A DNA stretch of 64,000 nt from Onychostoma macrolepis (taxonomy: Eukaryota > Chordata > Actinopteri > Cypriniformes > Cyprinidae). Within the stretch, counting starts at the first letter, position 1. Every line of letters starts with the position of its first letter. The stretch is taken from positions 19,752,498 through 19,816,497 of the forward strand of contig NC_081173.1 in assembly GCF_012432095.1 (NCBI RefSeq), given 5' to 3'. A program made the position numbers and the translations under genes. Positions 28,801-43,800 of this stretch are shown here, one piece after another. The notes under the pieces were generated by a model that had not been told where the DNA came from, did no database searches, and saw nothing but the letters and a program-made list of their open reading frames with translations.

Positions 28801-31800
28801 TTAAATGTCTCAGGGCTAAATGCAGTGAAAAATAAACTACATGCCATATAGCACCTTTTTTCTCTGTTCTTAGAGTTAGATGATATGAAGTGACACTTGC
28901 TTTTTATCTTGTCTCTGTGTCTTGACTTTAATCAAATTATAAGTAATTGTTTCTTTAATATCAATAAAACATCTAATTGTGATAAAGTGAAAGTAAACTT
29001 AAACTACTAATGTTATTATGTTCAAATGTGTGTACCTGTATGGTTTGATGTGTATATTAATGCTAGTATGTAACGTGAGCATTCAGTTTATACTTTTTCT
29101 GTTTTCAGTGTGATTGTGTGTGGAATGAGTGTTAATATAAAGCCAAGGGTCTTGTTGTTTAGATAATATTTAACCAGACAAATATATACACTATACAGTA
29201 TATCTCTTGTTTTGAATAGTGGCATCATAATGCCAAATCAGTTGATAATATTTGCTGTGACCGGTAAAAAGCATTACAACAAAGATGAAAAGACATCGCA
29301 TTTAAGGGCAGTGATAAATCACGTTGCAATTATTTTATTTATTTTGTATCTATTTTATTTTATTACAGTTAAGTATGTTATGAACTGTATCATTATACAT
29401 AACGTTGAAAAAGACAACACCACAGATGCCACTTGCTCCCAGAAGGCAATGCCCTGATAACAGAAGCAGTTGAACTTTTACACATTTATTGATTATATTT
29501 GCTGTTATTGTTACATGTTTCATGTTGTAAAATCATTACATAACTATAGTCTGTTCCATTAGTACATTTTCCTGTGGAATAGATACCTTTACCTTACCTT
29601 TTTACTATTGTATGGCGTGGGATTAAAGCTTTTAAGGCTGTGATTCATTTTGAAGTGCCCTTTAACACGTCGTTTCTCCAGAAACTCACCTACGCACATT
29701 GCAATACACTCCCATACAAGAAAGGGACAATTATTCCTTGCACGATCTGTCTTCTACTTTGCATGTGCATTTGTATTTAGTGCATTTTTATGCTTCTACT
29801 TTAAATATGAATGCATTTATTCAGGGATTCATAAACCAAACAAGCTTCAAATTGTTTATCCCATGAACAGAATTTGTTCTTAAAACCATGTCAAGGTTCT
29901 CCATATATATTGCTCAAGCGTATTATAGTCACATACTATAAAATCTTTAAAAGCTTTAAAATGTGTGCTGAGTATCGTTCTAAAACATGATTAATGTTTT
30001 TTCTATTTGACTTTTGTTCTAGGTTCTTTCATGCATCCACTGTTCTCCATACATTGATTGAAGAGTCAGAAACAGAGAACCAAGTGGAAACTGAGCCTGG
30101 ATCTAATACAGACATGAACTCTGGTGTCGCAGTGCTAAGTACGAAGCTCAGTCGACCATCTTCTCGAGAGGGCAGAGAGGATACCATGGTGGTCCGCAAA
30201 GTGTCCCTGGTCAGCACTGACAAAGAGGGCAGCTTTGGGAACTATGAAAGTCCATTGGACAGCATTAGGCTTAGAGATCAGTCAGAACCAAACAGAGCCA
30301 GTCCTGAGCTTGAGAGGAGGTGGAAAAGTCTCCATTCTAACTCTGAAGAACAGCAGTCCAGCTTTACAGAGCGTTCAGACTACACATACCTGCGTTCCTC
30401 TCAACTGCCCGCCAGCTATGAAAGAGGAGTCTACACGTCTCATTTTCGCTCTCCCGAGACCCAGCCTACTGCTTTCTCCTCAGAGACTGACGGTAGCCTA
30501 GACAACAGTAACTGGAAAGTTGGGGAGAGCGAAGTTCATCAGAGTAGTGAGAGTTACACTAGTAGGAGGAGCAGGGTGGAGCTTAGTTTACCTGGAGCGA
30601 GAGAGGGAGAGGGAGAGCAGGAGATAAGAAAAACAGTCTTTGACTCACAGGCACATTTCGATTCCTGCTTGATGATCGTGGAGCCAGATGACTACTCCTC
30701 TGATGTTTTCCAAGCTATGCGGGTAGAGCTGATTCCCTCACCCACTGGCCCAGAGCCTGAGTCTCTTTCTTCCTCATCCTTCTCAGAAATGGATAACCTG
30801 GTAGACACTCTGAAGAGCATGGAGCGACCAGTCCGGCAAAGGGTTCAACGCACCCCATCCAACACTCCCTTCTCTTCACTGCCGCCTATTGAAGAGGATG
30901 CACCAATCTCACCAATCTCTACTCCACTCTCTCCTCGTACTCTAATCTCACCTATTACTGAGCCAAAGTTGTTGAATGGAGTTTCTAGCTTGCCTTTAGA
31001 CATTGGCTTTAACTGGAGTGCCCCCAAAGACATGCGCACTCCATTGACCATGATGAAGGAACAGCAGCTCGGAGAGACCCAAAATCGGGGGCTCTCTCTG
31101 CCTCTGCGAGCTTCGGCCCTCAACAGCATCGTCATGCGCAGGGGCTCCCTCAATGATCTGGGTCCTGACGAAAGTTCTACTAAAGGACTCGTGAATGGAG
31201 GCTCATCTCGCCTGGAAAACAGCTTCTTCTTCCAGCCAGCTGAGAATGGCAAGGCCTCAAACCGCTCCATCTTCCGTGCTGCCTCTCTCCCTGAGATCGG
31301 CCCCAATCATGAGCGGATAAGCTCAGCCACCAAGGGATCTGACATCTTGCTTGGTTCCCGTTTTGAGCGCTTCTCGTACATCACATCTCCATCAAATTCC
31401 CTCAGTGGGATTGCTGAAACTTCTCAAACAAGCATGCCTCCATCTGTCCAACACAACTCGCAAGATACCTCCAGTTTCGACCACAAGTCCACTATGGAAC
31501 TTTATCGCTCTCTGCCCTCCGAAACGCTCCTCAAGAACTCTCAACCTTTGGGTCTTCAGCGCAGCAGTAGTCTTGACGGAGGTCTTCTAATCAATAACAC
31601 CAAGAGCTTCCAAGTGAATAAAGATCCAGAACCAGAGCAGAACTTACTCCTCAAATACAGAGCCTTCCCTGATGCATATGTGAGTATTGCTTTGTCAAAA
31701 TGCATTTGTTGGCATCATCTAACACATAGGCACTGTAAGAGTAAAATCTCTTTGAAACAGAGAGTGCCATGGTGAAGTTTACCACTCTGAGAATGAGGGC

Positions 31801-34800
31801 ATGGAATCAATGAGAGTGTTGTTTTCGTATTATGTCACTGCTCTGTTTCTCTCAGTCCTTGTCAGCCTCTTAGTGCAACCTGATATGAAACCACTTACAC
31901 CAAGCATTGTGTAACATAGTATGTGGATTGTTTTAGATCTCAAATGTCTGATAGGCTTAGTTTTTAGACCTGGTCAGATGTAGGATGCCCTAAACCTAGT
32001 CTACTCAGCCCTGTTCCTGGATATTTTGCAGAGCTTCATTCCAACCCTCCTACATTGTTCCTACAGACCTGGCTAGAATGTTGGCTGCGTCATTAGAGTT
32101 GCAACTAAACCCTGCAAAAAAACTCTGTAAGACTCTCCAGGAGTTGGAACGAGCACCTCAGCCTTAAACCTCAGTGAATGAAAGGCTAGAAGGGGTGTTA
32201 TGTCACCTCACCAAGAAGGGTTTACAATAGAGATTGATGGGAGTATACATTACCTCAGTCCTCATGCAATATTCACGTTTCCTCTTGTACTCCAAAACAG
32301 ACACTGAGCAGCTCTGTAGAGTCTATTTTTATTTCTGCTTCTCTCTACTGTACAGAGCCTGAGTTTGCAAGTCAAATTTTGATTTTAACCAAAAGCAGCT
32401 TCACTAAAACTGTAGTTTGGTTAGGGTTTATGGATACTATGGGAAGGTGTAACCTTCATCTGGTAAAGGAATCATGCTCACTTTCATGCCTCAGGTATTT
32501 CTCAATCCAAAAAAAAAACAATTTTTGGAAAGCATCAGGCTTCAGTGACTTTGCATACAAGGCTTTAAATACTGTCTCACAAGTTTGATTTCTCTGGGAC
32601 ATGACCAGTAATGTTACTAAAGGAAAGAGTTCTATGATTTAGATATATTGAGAGGTTTGTCACTAGGGAGTAACTTCAAATTATCACATTATCACACACT
32701 GTAAAACACAGCTTGACCTCTGTCATTCACGTCATACTGATCTTGCTCTATGTTGACATAGAGTGTTGACATAGAGTGATGATGTTGAGTTATCTGACAG
32801 TTCAACCCACATCCAACTTTATATTAAAATTCAATATGCAAAAATCTTTATATTTGTCACTTTGCAGGAGCATCCTACTTCTTCCTATCCTGCATGTAAT
32901 GATTAATAGTAATAGTTTAGGTTTCAATGACAGAGCAAACTTTTTGGTTTCCTGTAATTATGCATAGAGCAATGTTCTTCTTGAAATTATATCTTTTCAT
33001 AACACCAAAATGAAAATTGACTTAAACTGTATATAATTAGGCTGGTTTCCTATTGAATGCATTTCTCAGAGTATGATTATGTTAGACAAAACAGCCAGTA
33101 TTTCCCATAGGAAAACCCACTGGGAATAATCAAGCTGAATTGGCACTTTCTGAGGACAGATCAGAAATGTATGAGGAGAACAGGTCATCCCTGGAGCTTT
33201 TGTCAATAGGCAGGTAAAGAAGGAGAGGTTGATGGAATGTGATGCTATTTATTATCTTACTGCGTTTGCTTTGTCTCCTCTAATTAGCTTTGATAATTTT
33301 CCTAGACAGGCTATGTCGAGTCCCACTCAGACACACCCTTCTTTGGGTTGGCAATACCTTACTGTATATTTGCCAGTTGGAACAGACATAGAGAAAATAA
33401 TTATGTCACCTTCATGCTTCACACATATCAGTTTGTGGAGACCCTCTACAGAATATAGACTCATTTTCAGTTTCCTACTGGATGCTAGAGTACAGCACTT
33501 CATGTGAATGATGTAGCCGATGTGGCCACCAATAAAAGGTTCTCTAAAAGGTCAATTTTTAAAGGTTTAGGTTTATATCCAGAAGTTAAAATTAAGACCC
33601 ACCCCCCAAAAAAGTAGGCACATTTTAAGCAGCATGTGTAAGTATATATCACATCCACTGTTCCATTGAGTTGATAGATCGACTGTAGAGATACCGACTG
33701 CATCTCACACCCATTTTCACTGTGCATATTTGAAATATTCTGACGTTCTGGAAAACATATTTTCATGATGTCTGACAGTGAGACTGACATATGGGTGGTT
33801 TATAGATGTATAGCATCTGCATTATGTAACTCATGTATTTGACTTTTCATTAAGAGCATCCCCATATGCAAACAGAGAAATTTGACTTGAGCTCTTGTGT
33901 AATGTTGTCTCTCTTCTAACCTTGCCATGCCTCATTGCAAGTGCAAAGGCTCGTCGCTCTGCAAAGTCTGGGAAGGGCTTTTCATCACCTCCTACATACA
34001 TAAATATGCGGCATTTGCAAACAAACAATGAGATCTTGACATGTAATGAAGAAACGTTACATTCATCAAAAGCAATTAATCCACACAAGAACCTCTTGAC
34101 CATTTCACCTGATAAGCTGACCTCTTGATTTCCATTTCAAAAAGCCAACGGATCATAGATGCTAACAGCAGATCTGCAGTGCTGATGGCATTCTCAGTTT
34201 GTTTCCCCTAATGTATATAGTTTCCCTGAGGAGCTCTAAGTACAATAAACATTTCAAACAGCTTGTCTTACTCACCATTCAGTAAATGTTTGCTGCATTC
34301 CAGTGCTGTTTTAAAGAGTCTGGTGACAATAATGCCGTAAGCCTCACGCATCTGCCTGCGTGTGACTTTGAGAGGTAGAAACATCAAGTTTTGTGTAAAG
34401 TACTTGTTCTTCTATTGTCAAAGGTTAGGTGTAGGAGTGTAGTGTTTTCTTGAGATGTCAAAGGTGACAATCTGGATTTCAGTCAAATTAGCTGCATCTG
34501 AATATGATTTATTCTTTTAATTATCCTAAATTCATGTAAGGTTTTGAACTGAACACTGTGTAAAGGAATGTCTGATAATATTGTTTCTGTGGTTTCTGAC
34601 TGATCTTATTATAATAGCATAATATTTTACTTATCCACTAGTGCAAACATACTCTGAAAATAGAAGTTACTCACTGTTGTGTTATATCTGTTTGTTTGTT
34701 TGAATGAGGCTTCATCTCATTTAAATATTTATTTTCTTTATTTAGCTCACAAAAGAAAAGGAGCATGGCAAGCTCAATCCTCGACCTGGGAAGGTGAGAT

Positions 34801-37800
34801 ATTTAACAGAAATGTCCTTTCTTTTCTTACTGATATTAAATGAATGGCCTAACTATGCAGGCTAAAGCAAGCCCTGCATATATTCGCTCTACTGCATGTG
34901 CTCTTTATATTAAAGAAAAGTGACAGAATGTGTTTGGTTTCCACTTGTGTGGAAAGCCTGAGGCTGGTATTTAAGAACAGGTGAGAGAGACTGGTGGGTG
35001 TGTAACAGGCCCGCAGTGCTCTGCAGATAGTGCTAATAGCACATTTAGACCTGCTTCATCTGCCAAACACACATGTTTGGACAGTCACGGATTATAAAAA
35101 GAGAACTACAAATGACATGACTAACAGCAAGTGACACGATGTTCTTTTTAAAATAATTTTTTTTAGAAAAGATTGTTATTACAGACAAACCAAATTTGTG
35201 TGTTTTCTACTTGGAGGTTAGAAAATAAAGTGATTTATTTATTCATTCATTCATTCATTCATTTATTCTCTATGGCAGAAGCATGCTTCCAGAACATTCA
35301 TGTAAGATTTTGTAGATATGAAATTCTGTAATGTCAAATGAACGTCAGTGAAGGACTGGGAATGTAATGGTTTGCTATCTGGTGGAAACCACAATAATGC
35401 AGTATGCATGATTCAACTTGACACGGTGACATTTACTAAACATGAATTTTATATATTTAACAACTATATAGTTTAACAATAGTTTTTACTACGCATACAT
35501 CCTGCTGAATTAGTTTTGGTTGACATTCTTGTGTTCTTCATCAGATGCAATGTAAAAGATTTAGAAAAGGTCACCGAAACTGGCTTGTCAAGCTTATTCT
35601 TGCATATTCTTGTCCTTTCCTTCTCTGACTTTGTCGTCAGTGTAATATTGCAACCTTAAGGTTTTGAGACAATAAAAGTGCCTTTCAAAAGTAGGACAGT
35701 GCGAATGGACATGTTTCACTGTCAGTGCAGGACAAAGGAATATTGTCCCTTGTCCAATATTAGCACATCTGCTGCTGCCCCTAGTGGTTGAGATGGTTAA
35801 ATATTAAACAATGCAGTCTTTGTAGAAAAGATTGGTGGGCCTTTTTTAAGCTGGGGTTTTTTTTTCTGTTAGATGATAATCTATGACAAGCCTGGAATGA
35901 CCGGTGAGAGAATTGAAGTGCGTGGTGATGTTGTGGACGCCACACCATGGGAGTTTACAGACACTATTTCAATCAGAGTGGTCAGAGGAGGGTGAGTGGC
36001 AAACAGACATTGTGCACCTCCTTGCTGATATGCTCACATAAGCATGCACATATGAATTTAATGTCTCTCACTTCTGGTGTTTATTTTGTAAAACATTTTA
36101 AATGTGCACTTAAGGGCACACTCAAGGTACACTACCTTTCAGAAGTTTTTATGTTTTTGAAATATTTTAAAATGTCATTTATTTCTGTGATGGCAAAGCT
36201 TAATTTTCAGCAGCAATTACTCGATCCTTCAGAAATCATTCTAATATTCTGATTTGTTGCTGCTTATTATCAATGTTGAAAAGAGTTGTGCTGCTTAATA
36301 ATTCGGTGGAATCCGTAAAAAAAAAAAAAATCAGGAGAACAGTGTTTATATGAAATATTTTGTTACAATGTTAAAGTCTTTACTGTCCTCACCTTTCACC
36401 TTTTTTTTTTTTTTATTGGCCGTTATCCTGCAACTACAGAACAATCGGCCAAAATTAGTATTAATTACTTAAATTAAGTATGCAAATGGTCCAGGTCATG
36501 CTTGTTTCATAAGCTTAGACATAATACAATAATAATGCTATTTAGTATAATGCAAAATATTACTGACACAGAACAGTAAATATACAGGAGTAAATATTAA
36601 TGCACAATAAATAATGTAGTCACATGGGCTAGAGAAGGGAATCAGATATTCCACATCAGTCTTAACATGCAGACTCTCCCTGCCTCCCAGCATTAAAACA
36701 TCTCCAAATATCATTAACTGCCGAAACACACAATTATAGCTTATGGTAATTCCTGTTTTTAAATTATAGCTTTTTATACTACGGTAATAGGAACACCTAA
36801 AATCTACTGTTTAATCTACCTCTTTCACTCCCTCAGCTCAGAGAGAGCTGGCTGATGAATGGTTATGCATAAGCAACTTCATGTTTGCCCTCGTAATTTA
36901 TCTGAGTGATCAGACAATGTCAGCTGTATTGTAGTTTGCTAGACGATGTCATAACATACCCATTGTGTTATTTCTAATGATTTTTCTCCATCGGGTGTCA
37001 AAACACTTGCATTAATAATGTGCTTCAAGTAGAAGTTCAGGTAGGGTAGTAGCTGCTAGGCTATGTATTTCATAAAAGGGCCATAAATAGTGGTTGATAA
37101 GCTTTTTAAAATATTTTTTTTCTTATTCTAATATATAAAATATATTTATTTTAATATATTTTACAATGTCTTTAATTTCTGTGATGGCAAACCTGAATTT
37201 TTACTACAGTCACTGGTGTCACATGATCCTTCAGAAATCATTCTAATATGCTGACTTGGTGCTCAAGAAATATTTATTATTATAAGCAATGTTAAAACAG
37301 TCACACTTTATTTTAAGGTTAAATTCTCACCATTAACAAACCCTTAACTATGACTTTTGCCTCAATAAACTCCTAATTTGGTGCTTATTAATAGTTAGTA
37401 AGGTAGTTGTTAAGTTTAGGTATTGGGTAGGATTAGGGATGTAGAATATGGTCATGCAGAATATGAGCTTTATAAGTACTAATAAACAGCCAGTATGTTG
37501 GTAAAAGGCATGCTAATAAGCAACTAGTTAATAGTGAGAATTGGTCCATATACTAAAGTGTTAGCGTATGTTCTTATCCTCATGTTATGTCTTCTGTTTT
37601 GTCTTCCAAAGTTGGGTGTTGTATGAGAAGCCAGATTTCAAAGGAGAAAAGGTCGCTCTGGACGAGGGGGACATCGAACTGACAAATCCATTTGGACCAC
37701 CGGATGAAGAAGTGATTGACCAGCAGAATGTAACAACACAGGATCATGAGGAAGAGGACCATGAGTCCAAGGCTCGGTTAAAGAGGACGTTTGTCATCGG

Positions 37801-40800
37801 ATCTATACGGCGAGCAGTGAGAGTATGTCAGACTTGTTTACTTTTTTTGTTAGTTAAAATTCAAGTTCATAAACATTCTGCCATAGACAGACCATAAGTG
37901 CCGACATTGTTTTAGCTTGTAAATGTGTTTGGGATGGATGGAATCATGTTTTGTTTTGGGTTGTCAGTGTCACGTCATAGCCATATTATGAAAGGTTCAA
38001 GTGTGCCACCTTGTGTCCTCAAGCAGAATTGTGCCAGTATTTGGCAGGACTTTTGCAGACTTTTTAGGAACTCACACTTGCATGAGTAGTCTTTGTAAGG
38101 ATTTTTGTTGTTGTTTTTTGCCTTTCCAGGATTACAGCGTTCCTGAAATCAGCCTTTTCCCAGAGGAAAATGCAGAAGGCAAGAAGGTCACATTCAGAGA
38201 CACGTCAGAAGACTCCAGAATTTTTGGCTTCCCAGTCAGAGCAAACTCCATCATCATCAATGCTGGACTGTGAGCGATCAGTGCAGCTTATTCCAAATTC
38301 CATTCTATTTGGGCTCGCTCACAGTGTTTATTTGTTAACATCATGTGTTTGATCTCCTCCAGATGGTTGGTGTTTGCAGAGCCCTTCTTTCAGGGTGTCC
38401 CACGAGTGCTTGAAGTCGGAGGATTCCCCACCCCAGCCGCCTGGGGCGTCACACATCCGTATGTGGGCTCCCTACACCCGCTTAAAATAGTGAGCATCTC
38501 AGTCTCATTTTCATTTTTGCCAATGATTCCATAGCATATCAGGAATAAAATGAAGTATATTAATACAAATGTTTTTTGTAGGAGGAACCTAGAGTGGAAA
38601 ACCTCTATGAGCCAAAAGTAAGTGTTATATCAACAGTCATCTAATAAAGTAGTAATGTATTTGATATTCTTTAAGGGATCAAGGATAATTCATGTTTGAC
38701 ATAATTTGTTTTTAATAGATTGTGCTCTATGAAAAGCCATATTTCACTGGCAAAAGCAGAGAAATCTACACCAGCATGAGAGATTTCCTGTCAAGAGTTG
38801 ACAAGCAGCAATCATTGTTTGTGTTCAGTGCTGGATCTCTTAAAGTTATTGGAGGCTGGTGAGTATTGAAAGCATGTGTGTTTGATCGAGAATAAAGTGA
38901 GGAAGAGAGCAATAACTGATACTATGCATAGTATGCAGGACATTATCTGACATTATCTATTTTTGTTGTATTGTTCTCTATTCTGTTCTATTCTAACTTA
39001 CTCAATCTGTTTTATAGCTGGGTTGGCTATGAGAAGGAGGGTTTCCGGGGTCACCAGTATCTTCTGGAGGAGGGAGAGTACCATGACTGGCGGGTGTGGG
39101 GAGGAGTGAACTCAGAGCTGCGCTCGGTCCGAGTCATTCAAGCTGTAAGACAAACATGAAATAAATTTTACTATTTTATATTATTTGTATGATAAAATCT
39201 CACCAAGATTCATACTACAGTATTTAGTTTCATTAAAATGTTTGTTCTCTCAATAATGGAAATGCTCTGATGTTCATAGATAGAATAGAACGATAGAATA
39301 TACTACTATTACTAATTGGGGCAGTCTATCCTAATGGATAGAGAGTCGGACTTGTAACCCGAAGGTTGCGGGTTTGAGTCTCAGGTCCGGCAGGGATTGT
39401 AGGTGAGGGGAGTGAATAACCAGCGCTCTTTCCACATTGGCTGCCCACTGCTCCGGGTGTGTGTGTGTGTGTGTGTTCACTACTGTGTGTGTGCACTTTG
39501 ATGGGTTAAATGCAGAGCACAAATTTCGAGTATGGGTCGCCACACTTCACTTTCACTTGTTAGAAAATAACAGTAATACTTTACATGTTTTTAAAATATA
39601 TTTTAAATAGAATTTCTATAAAGGTATGTAAATATCTATAATAAAAATATTTTTAAAAATGTATATATTTGATTATATTAATATACTATAGTATTAATAT
39701 ACTACTACATATAATATTAACAATATATAATACATGTTTTAAAATATTTTAAGCAGAATTTCTGTGACTAGCTATACATACATGTAAATTTAAAAAATGT
39801 AAATATTAATGTATTTTATTAAATAAATAATACACTTATTTATTTAAGCTTACACAATATTTTGGTGTTTAGTGCACTTCATCACTAAAACGTATTGTAA
39901 ACTAAATTAATAGTTTAGATTGAATTTTAAGTGTTCATTTTTGAACTGTAATATCTGCTTCTTGTAGGACCTGTCTGAGCCCCTGCTGGTGTTATATGGG
40001 CTGCCTGATGAGGAGAAAGCAGAGAATGAAGAGCCTACGTTTGAGGTGACAGAAGCTTTCGCAGATGTGGAGCTGTTTGGGTTCGGCATCAACACCCGCT
40101 CCATCCACGTGCTGAGCGGAGCGTATGTTCTGATCTCTCTGTCTCTGAATGTAGCAAATTCTTATTGCAGTCTGGCAGATCGAGGCATGTTTTAATAAGT
40201 ATGTGAATTGATTTTTCTTTCTTTCCTCAGATGGGTGGCATACTCTCATGTGGATTTCTCAGGTAGCCAGTATGTCTTGGAGAAAGGCTTCTATAACAAC
40301 TGTGGAGACTGGGGCTCTGGAGACAACCGCATCTGCTCCATACAGCCCATCCTCACAGTAAGTCAGAGGCACTTCGTTATTCATTCATCTAATCCAAACA
40401 GCTTGTGCAAGGACTATTGACTCAAATTGTGTGTGGTTGAAAATGTTTTGCATGAAGACTAAATATTAGAGAATATTGAGCAGAAAATTCACTAAACAGT
40501 TACTCAGCTTTTCATCTGGTAATTCATCGTCAATTCATATGAATAATCTGATAACCGCCTGCAATCCAACTCAACTAGATGTTAAATGTGCTGAAATAGT
40601 ATTGATATATTTCATTGACATGCATTATTTCATAGCCGTGAATTCCTGCATGAATCTCTATTTAATAGTTTGTCCTTGATTTCATTAATGAGGTTGTTCT
40701 TATGTATTTCAGGCACCTAGTGAAGGACCCAGCTTCAGAAATGAGGTGAGCTGAGTCCCTTATGCTTACTAAGGCTGCATTTTTGTGATCAAAAATACAG

Positions 40801-43800
40801 TAAAAACAATAATATTGTGAAATATTATTACAATTTAAAATAGCTCTTTCTATTTTAATATATTTTAAAATCTAATTTATTCTTTTGGTGGAAAAGCTGA
40901 TTTTCAGCATCACTTCTCCAGTCACATGATTTTTCAGACATGATTCTAATATGCTGATCTGGTGCTCAAGAAACATTATTATTATTAATAATGTTGAACA
41001 GTTGCCCTGCTTAAAATTTTTCTGGAAACAGTGATACAAAAGAACAGCATTTATTTGAAATAGAAATCATATTTAAGAGTGTTAAAATTGTTAATGTCAC
41101 TTTTGATCTATTTAATGCATCTTTGCTGATAAAGGTGTTAATTTCTTTAAATCAAATTTTACTGTCCCTAAACTTTTGAACAGTATCATATAAAGGCAAT
41201 CTGCAGTGCATTTAATGAAACATTTATGCTCTCTTCCCCTTTGCTGCAGGTGCTGCTCTACTCAGAGCCGGATTTTCAGGGCACATGTAGGGTTTGTCAT
41301 CAGAACCAGGGCTGTTTGCCTGAAAGACTCACTATAAAGTCCTGCAGGGTGGTTGGAGGAAGGTTAGTGAGAAAATTTAGGGTTGGATAAATGCTTAGAT
41401 GTATGCATGGATGAGCTATCAAAGTATACAGCGAATCCCAAAATCCATGTAGACCAGTGATTTTCAATCCTATTCCTCGGGACCCACTGCTCTGCACATT
41501 TTGCATGTCTCGCTTATCTGACACACTCATTTGAGTTCATGGAGCCCTTTCCTAATGAGCTGATGATCTGAATCAGGTGTGTAAATTACGGAGACATGCA
41601 AAATGTGCAGAGCTGTGGGTCCCCAGGAACAAGTTTGAAAACCACTGATGTAGACACATGCAAATGTAAACATTAGATTTACCATGCATTCAAATTCACT
41701 ATATTTCTTTCAGATTGTGACACTCTGAATTTGTATACCTCTGTTCATTTCAGTTGGGTGCTTTATGGAGGAGAGAAGTTCACAGGAAACATGTATGTTC
41801 TGTCTGAAGGAGATTATCCCAACCTGACCAGCATGGGCATCCCAACTGACTCGGGCATTCACTCTGTCAAAGCAGTTCCAATGGTGAGAAGAAACTGCTT
41901 TCTTACTAAATATATTTCTGGAAAAGGGGTGGACAAATGATCCAATGAGAAACCTATAGACAAGAGATTTTACTACATATATACTTTCAGACCTTTTCGG
42001 TGCCGTCAATCTCGCTCTTTGGACTGGAGTGCTTTGAGGGTCGGGAGGTCACCATTGATACACAGATTTCCAACATGTGGGAGGAAGGATTTAACACACA
42101 TTTCCTCTCTGTCAGGGTCAACAGTGGATGGTGAGTTTGCAGTGTTTCATATTATTGGTTCATATTAGTACATTTGTGGTATCATGACTATTTTGTATGA
42201 AATTTTCTCATATACTGTATCAAAACCATGTCAATCTCTTTGCAGCTGGGTGTTATGTGAACATAGTAACTACAGGGGGCGCCAGTTCCTTTTGGAGCCC
42301 ATTGAAATCACAAACTGGCATAAATTCAGTTCTCTTTCCTGTATCGGCTCCTTGTATCCAGCCAGACAAGTTAGTATCACCTTCACATGACCTATTATTT
42401 TCACAAGATAACTTGAAAACAGTATTTCTTATATGATGTTAATTGTATGTTTATATCCCTATAGAAACAAAGACTGTTCCGCATCAAAAATAAAGAGACG
42501 GGCCACTACATATCAGTGCAGGGTGGTGTTGAGGACATGAAGACGGGCCGTGTAGTCGTCACAGAGCAGGTGGAGGGAATGAGTGATATTTGGCTTTACC
42601 AGGACGGGCTCATCAAAAACAAGGTACTTTGCACACCATGAAGTGGATGAGTAATGTATGTATAGTTATTTATTGTTTCTAAGTTACCCTCTCTCAGATT
42701 GTTGAACATGTGCTCTTTTTGTGTCAGCTGGCTCGAACCATGAGTCTGCAGGTGATGGGAAATGTGGAGTCAGGTGCTAAGGTGGTTTTGTGGACTGAAA
42801 CGCGTGTTCCAGTGCAGACATGGAGCGCTCAGGTCAGCGGCACAATCTCTAGCATCACCTTCCCTGGAATGGTGCTGGATATCAAGGGTAAGATTTAGTT
42901 TGGTGCTTTATGTGCCAAGCACAAGCTTTACTACTGTCTATTGTAACTCTTAATTTACTTTATCATTTAAAATATTGCTATTTATTTACTGTTTATTACA
43001 AAAATATTTTTATTACTATTCCTATTAATACATAAAAAAATATAGTAGCTGATATCAATACAGGAGTGTCCAGCAGTGTGTCATGCCATACTTCATCTAA
43101 ATCTATCAAACAGTGTTTTTATGATGTTTATATACTTGTATATTTTTATATTTACTATACATGCAGGTTTTTGATAATTATGTTAGCTATCATTAAAGAG
43201 AGTTTGAGAAATACTCAATCATTTTTGTGAAAGAAATTAATACTTTTATCCAGGAAAGAGTACGTTAAATTCATCAAAATTCTCAGCAGAGATGTTAACT
43301 TTATTGCAAAAAAAAAAAAATCATTTCAAATTATTCTTTTTTTATTACTGTCTATTCATCACAATTTCCACAGAAATATTAAGCAGCACAACTGTTTTCA
43401 ACCTTGAAAACCTTGAAAACCTTTCTTCAGAAAATCAGCATATCAAAATGTTTTCTGAAGGATCATGTGACAATGACTTGAGTAATGCCTGTTGAAAATT
43501 CAGCTTTGACATCACAGGAATGAGTGACATTTTAAAATATATTAAAATAGAAAAGTTATTTTAAATTGTAGTAATATTTCACAATATTTCTTTAATATTA
43601 ATCAAATAAATGCAGCCTTGGTGAGCATAAGAAACTTCTTAAATTATTTATTTAAAATCTTACCAACCCCAAACTTTTGAACGGTAGTGTACACTTTCTC
43701 TTATAAATATAAAACATCTAAATTCCTTTATAAATTTGTGGATTTAGACCTAAAATCATGATTTTGGCAACAAATGTCCATGTGCATGTTATTTGACAAC

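Larger units (their letters stand above)
35873..42369 (+). other. Six beta/gamma-crystallin domains (12 Greek-key motifs) of the crybg2-like gene
   Basis: Fourteen exons encode twelve motifs. The even-numbered motifs are the clearest: WVLYEKPDFKG, WLVFAEPFFQG, WVGYEKEGFRG, WVAYSHVDFSG, WVLYGGEKFTG and WVLCEHSNYRG. Each starts at an exon boundary with a Trp just after the acceptor and ends with a GS-x-x/S-V-R type strand. Odd motifs (for example IIYDKPGMTG, IVLYEKPYFTG, VLLYSEPDFQG) are more diverged. Two small exons (38582-38617 and 40713-40745) code for inter-domain linkers. The one-motif-per-exon layout is that of AIM1/CRYBG genes and matches the usual number of twelve motifs. Confidence 0.93.

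Noticed and set aside
31680..31775. Extension of crybg2 exon 4 beyond 31679
   Set aside because: A consensus donor (TAT/GTGAGT) and the in-phase exon at 34746 explain the structure; the extra 31 codons look like intron read-through.
39318..39400. tRNA gene
   Set aside because: The tRNA-like head belongs to a SINE: no complete cloverleaf, and it is followed by the SINE body.
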